DNA of 64,000 bases from Halichoerus grypus. Lineage: Eukaryota > Chordata > Mammalia > Carnivora > Phocidae. The stretch covers positions 95,991,283 to 96,055,282 of the forward strand of contig NC_135723.1 of assembly GCF_964656455.1 (NCBI RefSeq), given 5' to 3'. Below the pieces are notes generated by a model. That model did no database searches. It was given only the letters and a program-made list of their open reading frames with translations, and was not told the DNA's origin. This document shows, one piece after another, positions 1 through 12,980 of this stretch. Within the stretch, counting starts at the first letter, position 1. Every line of letters begins with the position of its first letter. The position numbers and the translations under genes were made by a program.

Positions 1-94
1 ATGTCAACTGTTTTTATTACAGACTATCTTTTCAAGAATAGTTTGGAAGACAGAGATGGTGTCACCTCTGGAGCAAAGTGCAAGATATACTTAC

Positions 95-276
95 TCTCCA
101 GTAAAATAAAGGCAGTATCCCTTTCCAGGGCATGTACTTCTCATTATAGAAAATCTGAGATTCCCAAGCTCCGGGTTACAGTCTGTGATGCAATCCACGG
201 CATAAACAGGTGTCCGTCTATACTCTGTAAACTGACCCTCTTCACGTCATCTCGTGAGTACATGAGGTCCAGGAAA
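95..276 (-). other. Possible exon of a minus-strand gene, unidentified
   Basis: On the minus strand a T-rich tract ending in ATGCCAG just above 276 gives a good acceptor, and a GTAAGT donor begins at 94. The 182-bp segment between them contains several CpGs in an otherwise AT-rich region, which suggests selection. One frame is open from the acceptor for 43 codons, beginning with Phe-Leu-Asp-Leu-Met, and stops at 146-144; the other two frames close quickly. A coding stop followed by a splice donor fits a 5'UTR exon with a small upstream frame, a poison exon, or a non-coding RNA exon better than ordinary coding sequence. It lies on the same strand as the CpG-island exon near 39.6 kb, so it could be a downstream exon of that gene. 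I do not recognise the peptide. The plus strand is also open over 1-285, which I treat as the shadow. Confidence 0.3.
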
Positions 277-285
277 CTGGCATAA

Positions 286-2116
286 AAAAATCACTCATCA
301 TCTGACTACTGCCACTGCTGTGAGTAATAAACTGTCCATCTCTGATCTAAGGTCTCATGTCTTTTACTAGTGTCCACGAAACTGGGGCTAGCTGCCTTGT
401 TAGCTTCCAAGTGGACTAAAATCTGAGGTAGTTCACAATTATACTTACAGCATCAAAAAAAGTAAATTACCATAGTTTTAGGCAAAAGAATGAGCTGCAT
501 ATGCCCATTTATGAAGCTCCTAAAAGTTAAATAAAATGTTATTAAATTTAACAAAAAATGCACCCCATGCCCCTCTGCTCAGCCCTTCCGCCACCATAAG
601 TATCCATACTTGAAAGCGCTGAATTTTATTACCTATATCATGCCATTTGAACTTCATAAATTTCCAATACTTTACTTTTAGCTGAAATGAACAAGACTGA
701 AATCATACAGGTCTGAGGAACATTAGAAAACTGACTATAAAAGACCGTTATTTCAAAATTTTTCAGGAATAAAAGCACTGATTGGTATCTAAAATACTGT
801 CCCTTGGGAATTTCTAGTTGTTTTAATATGAATTTTTCTCAGAATTTATAACTCTAGTTTATGCTGTAAATAATATATCAGCAGAGGATAAATACTATAG
901 AAGTCATACTTTTGAAATGTTTAAGAATACCACTGTTTATAGAAACAGTAAATATGCCAAAAGAATACATATTCGGGCTTATGGGTGGAAAACATATGTC
1001 TACATCAACTAAACTGCTGAAAATGATCACTGACTTTCTTTCTTTCCGTAAGACAATATTAACTATCCTATAAAGCACAAGACACTTTTGTTCACATCAT
1101 AAACTTCCAAGTCAAAATACGTGCATATGAATGTAACCATGGAACATGACTCAGTAAATGACAGTTATCTTCATCATAAATTTCTAACAGTTCATTATAA
1201 GCAAAATCCGGGAACAAGATTCAAAATCACATTATTTTTAAAGACAGGTCCTCATTCATGATTGATGACTTCTGTACACAGCTAAGGTAGGGGGCTACTG
1301 GAGAGTAGTAACTTTTATACTATAAGAAAAAATGGTGTTCACATTCTTTCAGTTTACTCAACACAAAGGCAACAAAAACAATACTGAAGTAAATCCTAGA
1401 CATGGTATCATTTCATCTGTAAATATTTCAGTGGGCATCTCTAATAAAAGAGGAGTTTTTCTTTCTTTTTTTTTTTTTTTTAAGACCTACCCACAATACC
1501 ATTGTCACATCCAAAAAATAAATAAAAGACCAAAGGGAAAAATGATTGCTTAATATCAATTACACTGTATTCAAATTTCCTCTTGCATCAAAAAAATGTG
1601 TATATATATGTACACATATATATATCCTTTTTATATTTGGTTCATTCAAATGACAATTTAAATAAGGTCCACACATAAGTCTGTTTCAATCCACATTTCC
1701 CTTCCATGTCTTTCTGTTTTCCTTGCAATTTATTTGAAGGAACTAGGTTGTTCATCCCATATTCTGGATTTTGCTGATTTTATCTAATAGTATCACATAG
1801 AATACTCCTCTATTGTTTAAATTTCTTGTAATCTGGTAGTTTGTGTCAGTTAATTTTTCCCTCCTCCCCACATCCCTAACCCCAAATCTACTCCTCTTGC
1901 CTGCTCTGTGACAGTGGAGCTGAACATGGTACTTATTTCTCCCTTGCCAACTGACCCAATGTTAGGCTTTGTCAGTAAAAGTTATATACCCCATGTATGT
2001 TTTTTGTACTTACCTTAAAAATTCTAACTGGTATGTTTAACTTAAAATATAAAGTTAACATTTATCTACCTCCAAAGCAAATTCTAGGATTTAAGAATAC
2101 TTTAACTATCCAATCT
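286..2116. other. No recognised gene; AT-rich, probably intronic
   Basis: Short frames only, none with a domain or splice context. It contains a T-run at about 1466-1482 and a TA-rich stretch with embedded GTACAC at about 1596-1626. No interspersed repeat was identified with confidence. Confidence 0.5.
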
Positions 2117-2262
2117 ATTTTTTTAATTAAATTCAATTATTAACATATAGTATATTATTAGTTCCAGAGGCAGAGTTCAGGGATTCATCAGTCTTGTATA
2201 ATAACCAGTGCTCATTACATCACATGCCCTCCCTAATGTCCATCACCCAGTTATTCTTTAGA
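2117..2262 (-). mobile_element. L1 3'UTR fragment (carnivore type), antisense
   Basis: Starts with a T-rich tract (the poly-A tail on the other strand), followed by the reverse complement of the carnivore L1 3' end: a stretch around CAGTGCTCATTACATCAC, then CATGCCCTCCCTAATG and CATCACCCAGTTA. Only the last 150 bases of the element remain. The copy is diverged and has no coding content. Confidence 0.6.
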
Positions 2263-2344
2263 ATTGACTATTCTTGGTTGCTATTTTAACCTTTTTAAAG
2301 CCACAAATTATATATCAATACAGTACCAGCAGCTACCACTTCCC

Positions 2345-2672
2345 TTTAGATAGCCTCCCCCAAAGGTGAGGACATTAGTAGTAGGTGGGACCTCTGAGAG
2401 GTGATTAGGTCATGAGGTTAGAGCCCTCATAAATGAGATTAGTGCCTTATAGAAGAGATCCCACAGATCCTTCAGCCCTTCCACCAAGTGAGGACACAAA
2501 GAGAAGGCGCCTGCTATGAACTAGAAAGGGGGCCCTCACCAGAAAGTGACTATGTTGGCACCTTCATCTTGGACTTCTCAGCCTCTAGAACTGTGAGAAA
2601 TAAAGTTCTATTGTTTATAAGCTATCCAGTCTGTGGTACTGTGTTACAGTAGACAAATGGACTAAGACATCT
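2345..2672 (+). mobile_element. MLT1-type MaLR solo LTR
   Basis: Matches the remembered MLT1 layout in order: AGTAGGTGGGACCTCTGAGAG, a motif around GAGCCCTCATAAATGAGATT, a CCACCAAGTGAGGACACA block, CTTGGACTTCTCAGCCTC, AACTGTGAGAAATAAA with the polyadenylation signal, and GGACTAAGACA at the 3' end. There is no retroviral internal sequence beside it. It is an old, diverged LTR. Confidence 0.75.
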
Positions 2673-2894
2673 CTCTTTTTGGTATTGTCACAGTCTACAT
2701 CCATTATTTTGTTAGGGGTTGAAATTCTAATTCTATTGCTGCTATTTAAATTCTATCATTGCTTCTTAGGGGTTGGTGAGATTCTAATTCTATCATTACT
2801 CTTACTTATTACCCGGAATATTTCTCTAAAGAGAAACTTTCTCACATGAATTATTGGTTTACCCTGTTTAAGAATGGCAGAACAAACATTTGAC

Positions 2895-4190
2895 TTTTCC
2901 TTTATCTACCAGAAAATAATTATAAAAACAACAAAATGCCTAGACAAGAACAAAGAAAGTCACATTTGACACCAAAAGCATGACGCCTGACAAGAAAAAC
3001 TGGTAAGAACCTCATCAAAATTAAGAATTTTTGCTCCACAAATGACCCTGTTAAGAGGGTAAAAAAACAAGCTACAGACTGGGAGTAAATATTTGAAAAC
3101 CACATATCTCACTAAGGATTTATATCTAAAATATAGAAAGAACTCAAAATTCAACAATTACAAAAAAATAGACAATCCAATTAGAAACTGGGCAAAAACA
3201 CGAATAGACATTTCACTAAAAGATATACCGATAGGAAATAAGTACATAAGTAGATGTTCACCATTAGCTATTAGGGAGATGCAAATTAAAACTAAAATGA
3301 TCATCATTACACACCTACCAGAATATCTGGAATACAAAGAGTGACAATACCAAATGTTTGGGAAGCTGCAGAGAAGGTGGATCACTCATACACTGCTAGT
3401 AAGAACAATCAACAATCAATTGTCAGTTTCTTAAACCAAACCTGCAACTACCATAATCCAGCAATTGCACTCCTGGGCAATTGTTATCCCAAAGAAATTA
3501 AGACCTATTCACATAAAAACCAGTACATGAGTGGTTATAGCAGCTTTATTTGAAATAGCCAAAAACTGGAAACAACCCAATGGAGTAAATGGTTAAAAAA
3601 AGTTTCATTTCTACCATAGTACTATTCTGCAGTAAAAGGGAATTAATTCTTGATACACTCAAAAACTCAAATGGATCAAGGGAATTATAGTGAGAAAAAG
3701 AATTTCAGAATTACATATAGTATGGTTCCACTTAAATAAAATTCTTAAGATAAAATTGGAACAACAGAACAGATGAGCAGATGCCAAGAGGTAGGGCTAG
3801 AGAAGGGGAGAGAGAGAAGTAGGGGAGGCCATAAGGAGGTGGCACAAGACAGCCTGTGATTATGGAATGGTTCTGTATTTCGAATTTGGTGGCAGTTACA
3901 AGAGAAAACTCTGTAGACTTAAGTACATGCCCACATACGCATACATACACACACACAAATACATGTAAGACTGGTGAAATGTGCATAAGCTTTGTGAGGA
4001 GTACTAATGTCTATTTCCTAGTTTTGATACTGTTTTTACATCTACTATATTTATGCAAGATGTTACCATTAGGGTAAACTGGGTGAGGTGTACATAGGAC
4101 CTCCATATATATATTTTCTTAGCAACTTTCTGTAAATCTATACTTATTTCAAAGTAAAAAATTAAAACACATTCACACAAAAACTTTCTA
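2895..4190 (+). mobile_element. Old L1 (L1M class) 3' end, ORF2 C-terminus and 3'UTR
   Basis: From about 3060 the sequence follows the mammalian L1 ORF2 end (AAGCTACAGACTGGGAG, ATGCAAATTAAAACTAAAAT, CAGCAATTGCACTCCTGGGC, GCAGCTTTATTTGAAATAGC) and then a 3'UTR that ends in a TCTGTAAATCTA-like stretch and an A-rich tail near 4170. Frames of 60-84 codons here are broken pieces of ORF2 or antisense shadows. Many stops and indels show an old, inactive copy. Confidence 0.85.
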
Positions 4191-4191
4191 A

Positions 4192-4662
4192 AAAAATTGG
4201 ATGAATAAGTACAAATTATCAGTAATTATAGTCAAGAAATAAAGTAGTACTTCTAGTTTCTTATTTAAAGATAGACTATATAAAACTGAAAACCAGCTGT
4301 ATGCTATTTATAGGAGCTAAAATATACGGACCCATAAATCTAAAAGTATGAAAATAGAAAAAAAAAAAACATACAGAAGTAGGAAAGTATTAACCAAAAG
4401 GTAACTAATGCAGTTATATTAATAACAGACTTCATCTCAACTACCTTGTTAAAATTACTAATTTCAGATCTATTTTGTCAACTTGGTACCATCCCTCAAA
4501 AACAGATTACTAGGGAAATACATGCCAAATACTGATTACAGAGCCATAATCCTTAAAATGCCTAACAGGGTTTGGGATCAAGAGTAGGTAACTCAAACAC
4601 TATTGATTGATGGAATGGCAAGTACTAGAATTTCCTACAATGCCAGTGTTAGGTCAGCTTGC
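4192..4662. other. No recognised feature
   Basis: AT-rich sequence between the L1 end and the SINE at 4679. Only short A-runs (about 4360-4370) stand out. Confidence 0.45.
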
Positions 4663-4678
4663 TAAAATATTCATCACT

Positions 4679-4853
4679 GGGGGATGCCTGGGTGGCTCAG
4701 TCAGTTAAGCATCTGCCTTCAGCTCAGGTCCTGATCCCAGGGTCCTGGGATGGAGCCCCGCATTGGGCTCCCTGCTCAGCAGGAAGCCTGCTTCTCCCTC
4801 TGCCCCTCCCCCTGCTTGTGCTCCTTCTCTGAAAAATAAAATTTTTTAAAAAA
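4679..4853 (+). mobile_element. SINEC (Can-SINE) insertion with clear TSD
   Basis: Carnivore tRNA-derived SINE with a GCCTGGGTGGCTCAGTCAG head, the GGGCTCCCTGCTCAGCAGG middle block, a CT-rich body and an A-rich tail. A 16-base target-site duplication, TAAAATATTCATCACT, sits at 4663-4678 and 4854-4869. Several substitutions relative to the young copies elsewhere suggest an intermediate age. Confidence 0.95.
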
Positions 4854-4869
4854 TAAAATATTCATCACT

Positions 4870-6750
4870 AGGCCTCCACCAGAGCTCAAAGTATACAAGC
4901 TAAAAGTTTGATAGCAGCATATCCTTTACTTCAAAATATAGAAACAAAAAGTAAGTAATTCTCATGTAAAAAAAATAAGTTCACTTACAAGACAATATAT
5001 TTGACATACAAACAACAAAACCTTACACTGAAATCAAAATTTGTACCTAAAACTTGATACCACCTTTCTGAGTAAGAGCTAGTTTTTTCTAGTTAGGCTG
5101 TGTCTACCCAAGAAGCAATTAAATATAATACTGCTATTCTACTCTAGTTTAACTTTCACTCAGTATTCCTAGTGATCACTGAATCAGATAAGTATTTTAT
5201 TTTTACTGACTTTACTATTATTCACTTTTGTTAAGTATTAAATGTTACCCAAAAAATCCTTATTTTGACAACTCTGCCATACTAAATGATACAATATTCT
5301 GGATATCACTTTAAGGATAATTTTACAGATTATATTCACTTTGTAAGTGTATGTTATCTTAAATCAAGCATGCAATTTTCTTACAGCCATAACAAAATTC
5401 ATTTACAAATAAGTAGAAAACAAAATTCAATACTTGAAATTTCATATTATCAAAAATGGAATGATAATCCATAAAAAGGCAATTATAAAAAGGATGACTA
5501 AATATCATTTGAGGAAGAACAGCATCCAAGAAATTATATGTAACCAATAAGGCATGTATAAAAATACTGGTTTGAGAAAAGATCAAATATTGAAGCCTGC
5601 TTGGTGGTAAGTGGAGTTTTCTGAATTGGCCATGTATCCTCCCCCCGGCCAAAATAAAATTCCTAAGTTGATTAAATGTTCTGTAACTTGAAAATGTAAC
5701 TATGTGGTAACTGCTGTGCAATCAGTTGGTTAAAACGGTTAAGCAGAGTGATCCTATAACAAGTTACATGCAGACGTGAGCCTCCTGCAAGCCTACCTTT
5801 CCGCTAACAAACATGGCATCAGTTAATAACCACCACAGAGTATGAAGCTGCATGTGCATACTCTGGCTGCATGCATGTAAAAGGGGGAGACCGACTAAAT
5901 TTGTTTTTTATAAATCCTGACATTTTATACCATCTCCACCCCATACCTCAAAGGCAGAAAGCTTTGTCTCCCCTGCAGCACCCTAACAGGGCTCTGCACT
6001 CAGATGGTCAACACTTAACAAAATAGGTGAGAACCAGGTCCAATGTCCATTAGCTCCCATGTCTGTCATGGCCCCGTGGTTCACTGAGACTCAATTACAA
6101 TGAACTATTTTACAAAAATGTTTCCTTTTAACAAGCACTGCTATTCTCAGTAAGACAGCACATTTTGTTTTATTCCTCTGGTGAAACCCAAAAATGTTCT
6201 ATTTTCTCTGAATATCTATAAATTCTTTGAGTTTTTTTAAATATAGAAAATCATCAGTTTAGATGAGGTTTCCAGTATAAAATAAATATTAAGAGACAGT
6301 AAGGCTTTCCCACCCCCATCCCAATAATCAATAGTTCATGAGGTGTTTTAATCATGATATAAAGAATTATATTCATGCTTTGGTTCTCCTTTATTCAACT
6401 AGTTCTTGGTGTTTAGCTCATTTTATTGCAGACCCACAAAGAAACGTCCAAGAGGTATTTGCGTCACCTGAACCTCTCCCACACCACGAGGAAGAGATCT
6501 TTACTGCAGGGCACCAGTCAACTCAATCAGAAGAAAGGTGCCAGTTACTATTAGAGCAGATTTGATCTGGACCCACCTTACTAAATGGAAAAAAGGAAAC
6601 TTGAATTTGAGTTTTGCATTTGTACATATTGCAGATAAACTGGAGTGACCAAAAGAAATCTGACCCAAAAGAGGCCGCCTGCTTCCACAGAGAAAATTTT
6701 TTAAAAAGCTCCTTCTGTTACAATGTGGAAGCAGAAAGGTATGAACAATT
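4870..6750. other. No recognised gene; AT-rich, probably intronic
   Basis: Contains minus-strand and plus-strand frames up to 120 codons without splice or domain support. A short CpG-bearing patch near 6440-6550 (plus-strand acceptor-like TTTATTGCAG ending at 6431) is mildly unusual but not a convincing exon. Confidence 0.45.
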
Positions 6751-6754
6751 GTTA

Positions 6755-6955
6755 TTTATAACTGGCATTACCTGAGCCCTAACTGTTCTAAGCGCTTTGT
6801 TGAATAGGCACACAGCACCGCAGGTAAGTACTCTTTCCCTTTCCAGTTCTTAAGATGAGAAAACTAAACAGGATAGTTCAGGTGGCCAGAATCCCAGAAC
6901 TAACAGTGGGGAGTCTGGCCCCAGAGTTTCCCACTCCTAAGCACTGCCCTATATT
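6755..6955 (-). mobile_element. MIR element
   Basis: Reverse complement of a MIR: TTCTAAGCGCTTTG, then CAGGTAAGTACTCTTTCCC, GATGAGAAAACTAAACAGG, and a diverged core with GGGGAGTCTGGCCCC. Old tRNA-derived SINE common to mammals. Confidence 0.6.
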
Positions 6956-6959
6956 AAAT

Positions 6960-7549
6960 CCTGCACATTCTTGGACTGAATACTTGGGGGACACTGACTG
7001 AAAGACCCTTTTTCCAATTTTTTACAACAGCAGAGCTACAGAGCTTGGGGTCATTTTAAATACCTTTGATTTATACATGGAGATTGAGGTATTTGGTGAC
7101 TAATGGGAATAACGAATCTCAAACAAAATGAAAAAATATTCAGAGTCATGATGTGCTTCTCAGGGACAGGGAGACGGCCCAAGCTGAATGACTGGACACA
7201 CAGGTCTATACAAGGTCAATATGCTCCCATGCTCATCTAGACCAGTTATTTCACTTCTCTCCCCTCCAACCTCCTTTTCACTCTTACCTTATTTTCGCCA
7301 TTTTTCAGCGATAAAAGTGAGTCAGAAAACTTCCACAAAGTCATACAAATACATCCGCCCACTTACATCATCACTGCTCTCCTTCCTACACAAGTAACTG
7401 TTCAAGCTCCTCCACCCAACGCCTCCCATGTCCCAGATCCCATTCCCTCTGGTACTACAGTTCATCATGAGATCCCATCATTTCTGTCCTTCTTCCCTCT
7501 TTTCTTCTACATAACCAGCTCACATAATGTTATTAATTCTCCATGCTTT

Positions 7550-7580
<31 letters not shown>

Positions 7581-10189
7581 CCCAATGCTACCTCTCCAAT
7601 TCTCTGGTCGACATTAATGCAAAAATCCCTCAAAATTTTCTTGAGAATTTTTTCCATTCTCCCATTCTCTTTAAACTCACTACACTATCAGGCTTTCATG
7701 CCCACCCAATGAAAATGCTCATATTACAGTCCGCAATGACTCCACACTGCAAAATCTAGAGACCTATGGAGGTCTCCCACAGTCCTCACTACCGACAGAG
7801 CAGGAGGATTTGAGGGCTGATGCCATAGGGTGCATCCAATATGTGAAAACTGACCAGGCTAAACACTTTCCTGGTTCTGGCTATTATACCTCAAACAAGT
7901 TTTTATTTATTTTTTTGTGGAGAATGGGTACAAATTCAAAATTTAATTAATACTTAAAATGTAAGAGGTTCATTTGGCTTATTTTAAGAAGGTTGGTAAA
8001 CTTAGTTTTGAGAAAACACTGAACAGGTTGAACAGGTCAATAATGGGTACCTAGAGAAACAGATATACTTTAAAACCTGAGCAATTTGTTCTTGCTGATA
8101 AATTAGACAGATGCTCTAAATTACATGAAATACATTTCATGCTATTTTCACAAACAGCTCATTTCCTGCTGCCAGTACTAAGCTACCGGAACTACAGGGC
8201 ATTAGCTTCATCACCTTTTAGCTTTGAAAAAAGATCCAAATACTTGCTTGCAGTTAGCTTTAGACATATCCACAAATATTCCTCCCTCTTCAAAATAGGA
8301 CTGGCTAGAGTATTAATTCCGCAATATTTACCCTAAAATTACTAAACAATATGGGGCTGAAGAAAAAATGCTCTTCTCCCTTCATTACAAGTTTTAATGT
8401 ATTCATTTTCAACATTTTTGTAGCTTATATTTTTAAGGGGGAGGAGAACCATGTAGTTTACCAGTCTTTTTGATCATCAAAAAAAAAAAAAAAAATCAAT
8501 TTACATTTTTATTTCCAACCTCTACTAATCAGCATGATGCAAATTTAACATAATTTTATGTAACATAAATCCTCAATTCTAATAAAAAATTTATGGAAAA
8601 AAAGACTTTAAAGGTCATTTTTCAAGGATAAAATTATTCTATTTTAACTAACAAGAAATATTTCTAAAGTTTTACTGACACTAAATGTCAGTAATCCCAA
8701 CTCAACATCATGAAATTCAAGGACTAGGTAACTACACAGATTCTGTTTCCTCAACAAGGGGAGCAAGTTCATGCTCTGTATTTGTTGGTTAGTAAACAAC
8801 CAATTAAATTTATGAAAGAGGTTTTTAAAGTGAAATTTTATAGTAATCAAGATTGAGTATAAAAAAAATGGTGACCTGGTCTTTACTCTTGTGGTTATGA
8901 CATTCTATTAAAATAATTTATCCTTCTACAACTTGAGCCTCATTCCTTCTACAATTTGTTCCTCAGTTAAGTATGTAACTAAACTTAAAATGGATTCCAC
9001 ACAAATACATACAAACATCACTGGAGGTCCAAATACAAATATCTTCATAGCAAATTATACTCATTCCTCTCTACTTACCCTGGAGGAGCAATGGAAACAT
9101 ACTTACTTTTTCCCCCTCTATATTATCATAAAGTTTCACATTAAAAAATTTCAAAAAATATTTTGAATCCTCGAGTCACTGAAAAATTCCAGCCCTACAT
9201 GTAACTTCTATTAAGTCTTTTCCTTTAATGATCGATCTCTGCATACAATTTCAGAGACTGACGGCATTTTTCTGGTCCTCTATTTCAAAGATGATGTCAC
9301 CTTTCACATTCAGTTACTGTTCTCCAGGAGGCCTATTCGAAGGTTCAGTAATAAACGTCAGGGTAGTCTGCTATGTGTGTAATTATATCAAATGAAAATC
9401 CCACCACTTTTTCACCAAAAAATACTTTATTCAACACATTATCTATTTCTGACTATTCAGTCAGAGCAGAAGCCCTGAGTGACCTAGGATCAATTCAGCC
9501 CATGGATGAATTCCTTTAGTTAACAACCACTCTCCACCACATACTTTGTCATACTTCTCATTCTCATTGCCCTTTTATCAAAGGAAACATCTGATTTCTT
9601 CATCATCCAAGCCAAGCTCTTCAGAATCCTTAACTGCCTCCTTTGACCAGAGACTAAGCAATGTACCCTGCAAAGGCTGACCAGGGCCACAGGCTCCTGG
9701 GTTCAAGGTGAACATATCCAATCCAACTACCCATCCAGTATGACTCTATAGTTTCGCCCAAGAGGCCATGATGAAGATTATATTTGAACACCTCAAGAAT
9801 AGTCAGAAGAAGTGTAAAAGTAGAGAGTAAGGACAGTATCCATCCTACAAGGATAAAGATGTATAGGGCAAAATCTAGACAACAGTAATGCCAACCTGAA
9901 CTCAAGTGACCACTTCAATGCAGGTCATTCAGAACCTAGGCAAAAATTACAGTCCGAATATACTAGAACTGTAGCTATCGGATCACTATTAAACTAAGCT
10001 AAAGTTTCCTGAATAGCATTCACATCCCAAGACTGTCATTTCTCTCTATAGCAAAGAAATCTTGAACTCTCAAGGGCTACCCACAGAATTACTGAAACAG
10101 TCTTAAAGGAAAGTCTGAAGAAAGGGGTTTTGAAAGTTATAGCTTTGGAAGAAACTCCACTCTACCGTTCTTATGAAGAGGAGAAATGT
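6960..10189. other. No recognised gene; mostly unique AT-rich DNA
   Basis: About 3.2 kb with a CA microsatellite at 7553-7580 and an A-run at about 8479-8496. A hydrophobic 83-codon minus-strand frame at 9654-9905 has no domain I know and no splice signals around it. Nothing else is supported. Confidence 0.4.
7553..7580. repeat. (AC)14 microsatellite
   Basis: Uninterrupted AC dinucleotide run of 28 bases followed by CCCC. Likely length-polymorphic. It explains the poly-Thr-His frames that cross it. Confidence 0.95.
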
Positions 10190-10211
10190 GAGAGAGAGAG
10201 AGAGAGAGAGA
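10190..10211. repeat. (GA)11 microsatellite
   Basis: Uninterrupted GA run after AAATGT and before AATCAC. No SINE context is visible around it. Confidence 0.9.
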
Positions 10212-12751
10212 AATCACAAAACCTTTAACTGCAGAGTAACTCAGCTTATTCTGTCATCCTTTAGAAACTTTACGTGGGAACTTTCAATAAAAACACAATA
10301 AACTTTAAAACCTTGGCATGTGCAAACTATCAGATCAACTGCCTAGATTTCAAGATTGCGTAAAGACTGAATACACCTGAAATTACATGTGAGGACAGTA
10401 ATAGCTACAGCCCACAAAAATTATTTGCATCATTCCACCACTAGTTTGACAGTGTTGCCATTTAAAAAAAGAGAATTACTTTTCAACCTTCAGTGAAAAT
10501 TTAGCCAGCTATCACTATGTGGGATTCTGACATTAGGGGAAAGAACAGCTCTCCTGAAAATTAGTTCTTACTTTAAAAGCTTAAGATACTGAACAAAGAT
10601 AAAAGAAGTTAAAGCAATTTTCAAAGAAAAAGCTGTCAATATATTCCAAGCTTTTTCAAGAACACTCAGCTTTCAGTTTCATTTTATAATTAGTTTTCAC
10701 AATTGAAAGTTACAATTGCTCATGAGCAAGGACTATGTGGAAGAAAACTAAATTATAATGTAGCCCATGAGTTACTTGGCAAATGGAGCTTTAATACATA
10801 AAATGAGGTCCAGGGAAGAAAAAGGAGTTGGAATATACGACACAGGCAGTAAGTACTCATCAACAGGATTCAGGGCCTGGATATGGAAAAGCCACCACTT
10901 CTAGTGTTGAATGCCACAGCAGCAGGGGACCTTTCCTCCACTGCCTTCAAACCTACCTCCACAACCATGTCCAGAGTCCCGATCTCGTATCTCACGTTTC
11001 CTGCCTGAATTTCAGAAGCTAGAAACATCTCACTACTAGAATTATGACAATCTTGCTATATTAATGCATTAAGTGGGCTTTCAAAGACTAGTCTGATACC
11101 TTAACCAACATTACAACTTCTTCTCCATGAAAAAATATATTCTGAGTTTAAAACTATCAATAAAAATTAGTTGTCTAAATGAATTTAAAGTTATTGTTAC
11201 TTAAAGCTAATCAGGAAAATATTCTTTCACAGGGTAAAATCTGACACTCCACAGGTTCAACCCTTCACCATTAATTTTTACAAAACCAAGCCAAATATCC
11301 TTAGCTACGCATTAAACCCAAACACTGACTAAAATTCAAAGTATATCCAGTAACTTACAAAATGCTCCCAACCCACAGCCCTTGCTCGTCCTCATGTCAT
11401 TCTATGGCAGAATAAAGCAGTTAGCCAATTACCATGCAATCCTATTTGGTAACTTTGCTGTAATTAGTTCTGGACAGGGTTTCTATGTTTACAAATACTG
11501 TCTAGTTTTCTCAAAAACAGAGGGAACATATTGGGATACATAATTTATTGGCAGAATTCTACATAAAAAAGCTTGTCTATTCATAAAAGACTGATGAGGC
11601 AGGACTAAAACAGAGCAGATGGTTGTTTAGACAAAAGGACAATTTATATTACTGATTTTGAGACCTTGTTATATACCTACATTTTATATGCATGTGCTAT
11701 ATGTATGTTATACATGTAACAAATTCTCAAAATCACATACATAAATTATATACATGCATGGCACATGCCCCTTCTGTCCACTTCAAAAACCTGTTTTGAG
11801 TTCTCCTTTACTTCCCTATTATTTTTCAAACTACTCAAAAATCAAGAACAGATTGAAAAGAGGCTTGAAAGGGAAAAAAAGAAAAAAAATATTTTAAAGC
11901 TAAGAAAAAGGAAAGGACAGGAACCTATAATCAATCATATTTTTGTTTTAATATTACTTGCTGTAACTTATAAGATGCAGGTAACAGTTGCACTTCTAAT
12001 TTTTAGTCATGTCATTAAAAACAATGAAATAATTTTTATAGCTTTTCTGAGATCCCATTTTGTTCTCTACATTTTAAGTGAACTCTTTAACAGCGTTAAC
12101 TCTGATTAATTCAAATCAGCAATCACCTCTTACAGGACCCACTGAATTTTGTTAGCTGGCAATCCTCCCAAGATATACATTAAAACTTGATTGTTTCTGG
12201 TAGGCATAGTACTAATACATAGTAATGAATATATTTACAATTTTATTATACTTGGACAGCAATTGTTTTCTCTAATAGGGTATTTAACATAATATAAAAT
12301 GTAATATACTCTGGATTTTTCTTTTTTCCAATAAGCTGGCTATTCATATGGCATTACCCAGATGCTATATACTGGAGCTGTTTTTTTAAGTTGACTAGAA
12401 TTACACAGTGTACAGAGACATTTTTCTTTAAGTTAGTATTGTTTTTAAAACTCTTAAATATATAATCATTAGCTCTTCTTGCAAGACTTTTCAGTTCAAG
12501 TACATTTCTATTTACAATACTACTCAAATTAGATGCTCCATTAAAGATAAGAAATCTGTTGGGCTCCAATATTCCTTTTTTTTTTTTTAAATTCGCCTAT
12601 CCATATGTAACCAAGAGACAATTGTTCCCAATTTTTCTCAAATTCGCCTCTTCTAGAAAACAGAAAAATAATTTCATCACTCTAAGAGACTTAATGCATT
12701 AACTACTGACATTCTGCAAGAATACTATGGCATTCTAGTAAAACTATCTTT
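10212..12751. other. No recognised gene; AT-rich, probably intronic
   Basis: Frames up to 114 codons (11765-12109) are low-complexity Lys, Glu and Phe rich. T-run at about 12577-12589. No repeat identified with confidence. Confidence 0.4.
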
Positions 12752-12768
12752 AAAAATAGTAGGTTACC

Positions 12769-12963
12769 GGGCGCCTGGGTGGCTCAGTTGGTTAAGCGAC
12801 TGCCTTCGGCTCAGGTCATGATCCTGGAGTCCCTGGATCGAGTCCCGCATCGGGCTCCCTGCTCGGCAGGGAGCCTGCTTCTCCCTCTGACCCTCCCCCC
12901 TCTCATGTGCTCTCTCTCTCTCATTCTGTCTTAAATAAATAAATAAAATCTTTAAAAAAAAAA
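12769..12963 (+). mobile_element. Young SINEC insertion with 17-base TSD
   Basis: Full SINEC from GGGCGCCTGGGTGGCTCAG through GACTGCCTTCGGCTCAGG, the ATCGGGCTCCCTGCTCGG block, the CTCTGACCCTCCCCCCTC stretch and an AAATAAATAAATAAAATC tail. The target-site duplication AAAAATAGTAGGTTACC is identical at 12752-12768 and 12964-12980. Near identity with the copies at 17242 and 17693 marks a young subfamily. Confidence 0.97.
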
Positions 12964-12980
12964 AAAAATAGTAGGTTACC

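Noticed and set aside
6430..6565. Acceptor-like TTTATTGCAG followed by an open frame with a few CpGs
   Set aside because: No donor of comparable quality follows, the strand is opposite to the proposed gene, and the peptide is not recognised.
9654..9905. 83-codon minus-strand frame with two hydrophobic stretches
   Set aside because: No known domain, no acceptor or donor at its ends, and no start context. AT-rich antisense frames often look hydrophobic.
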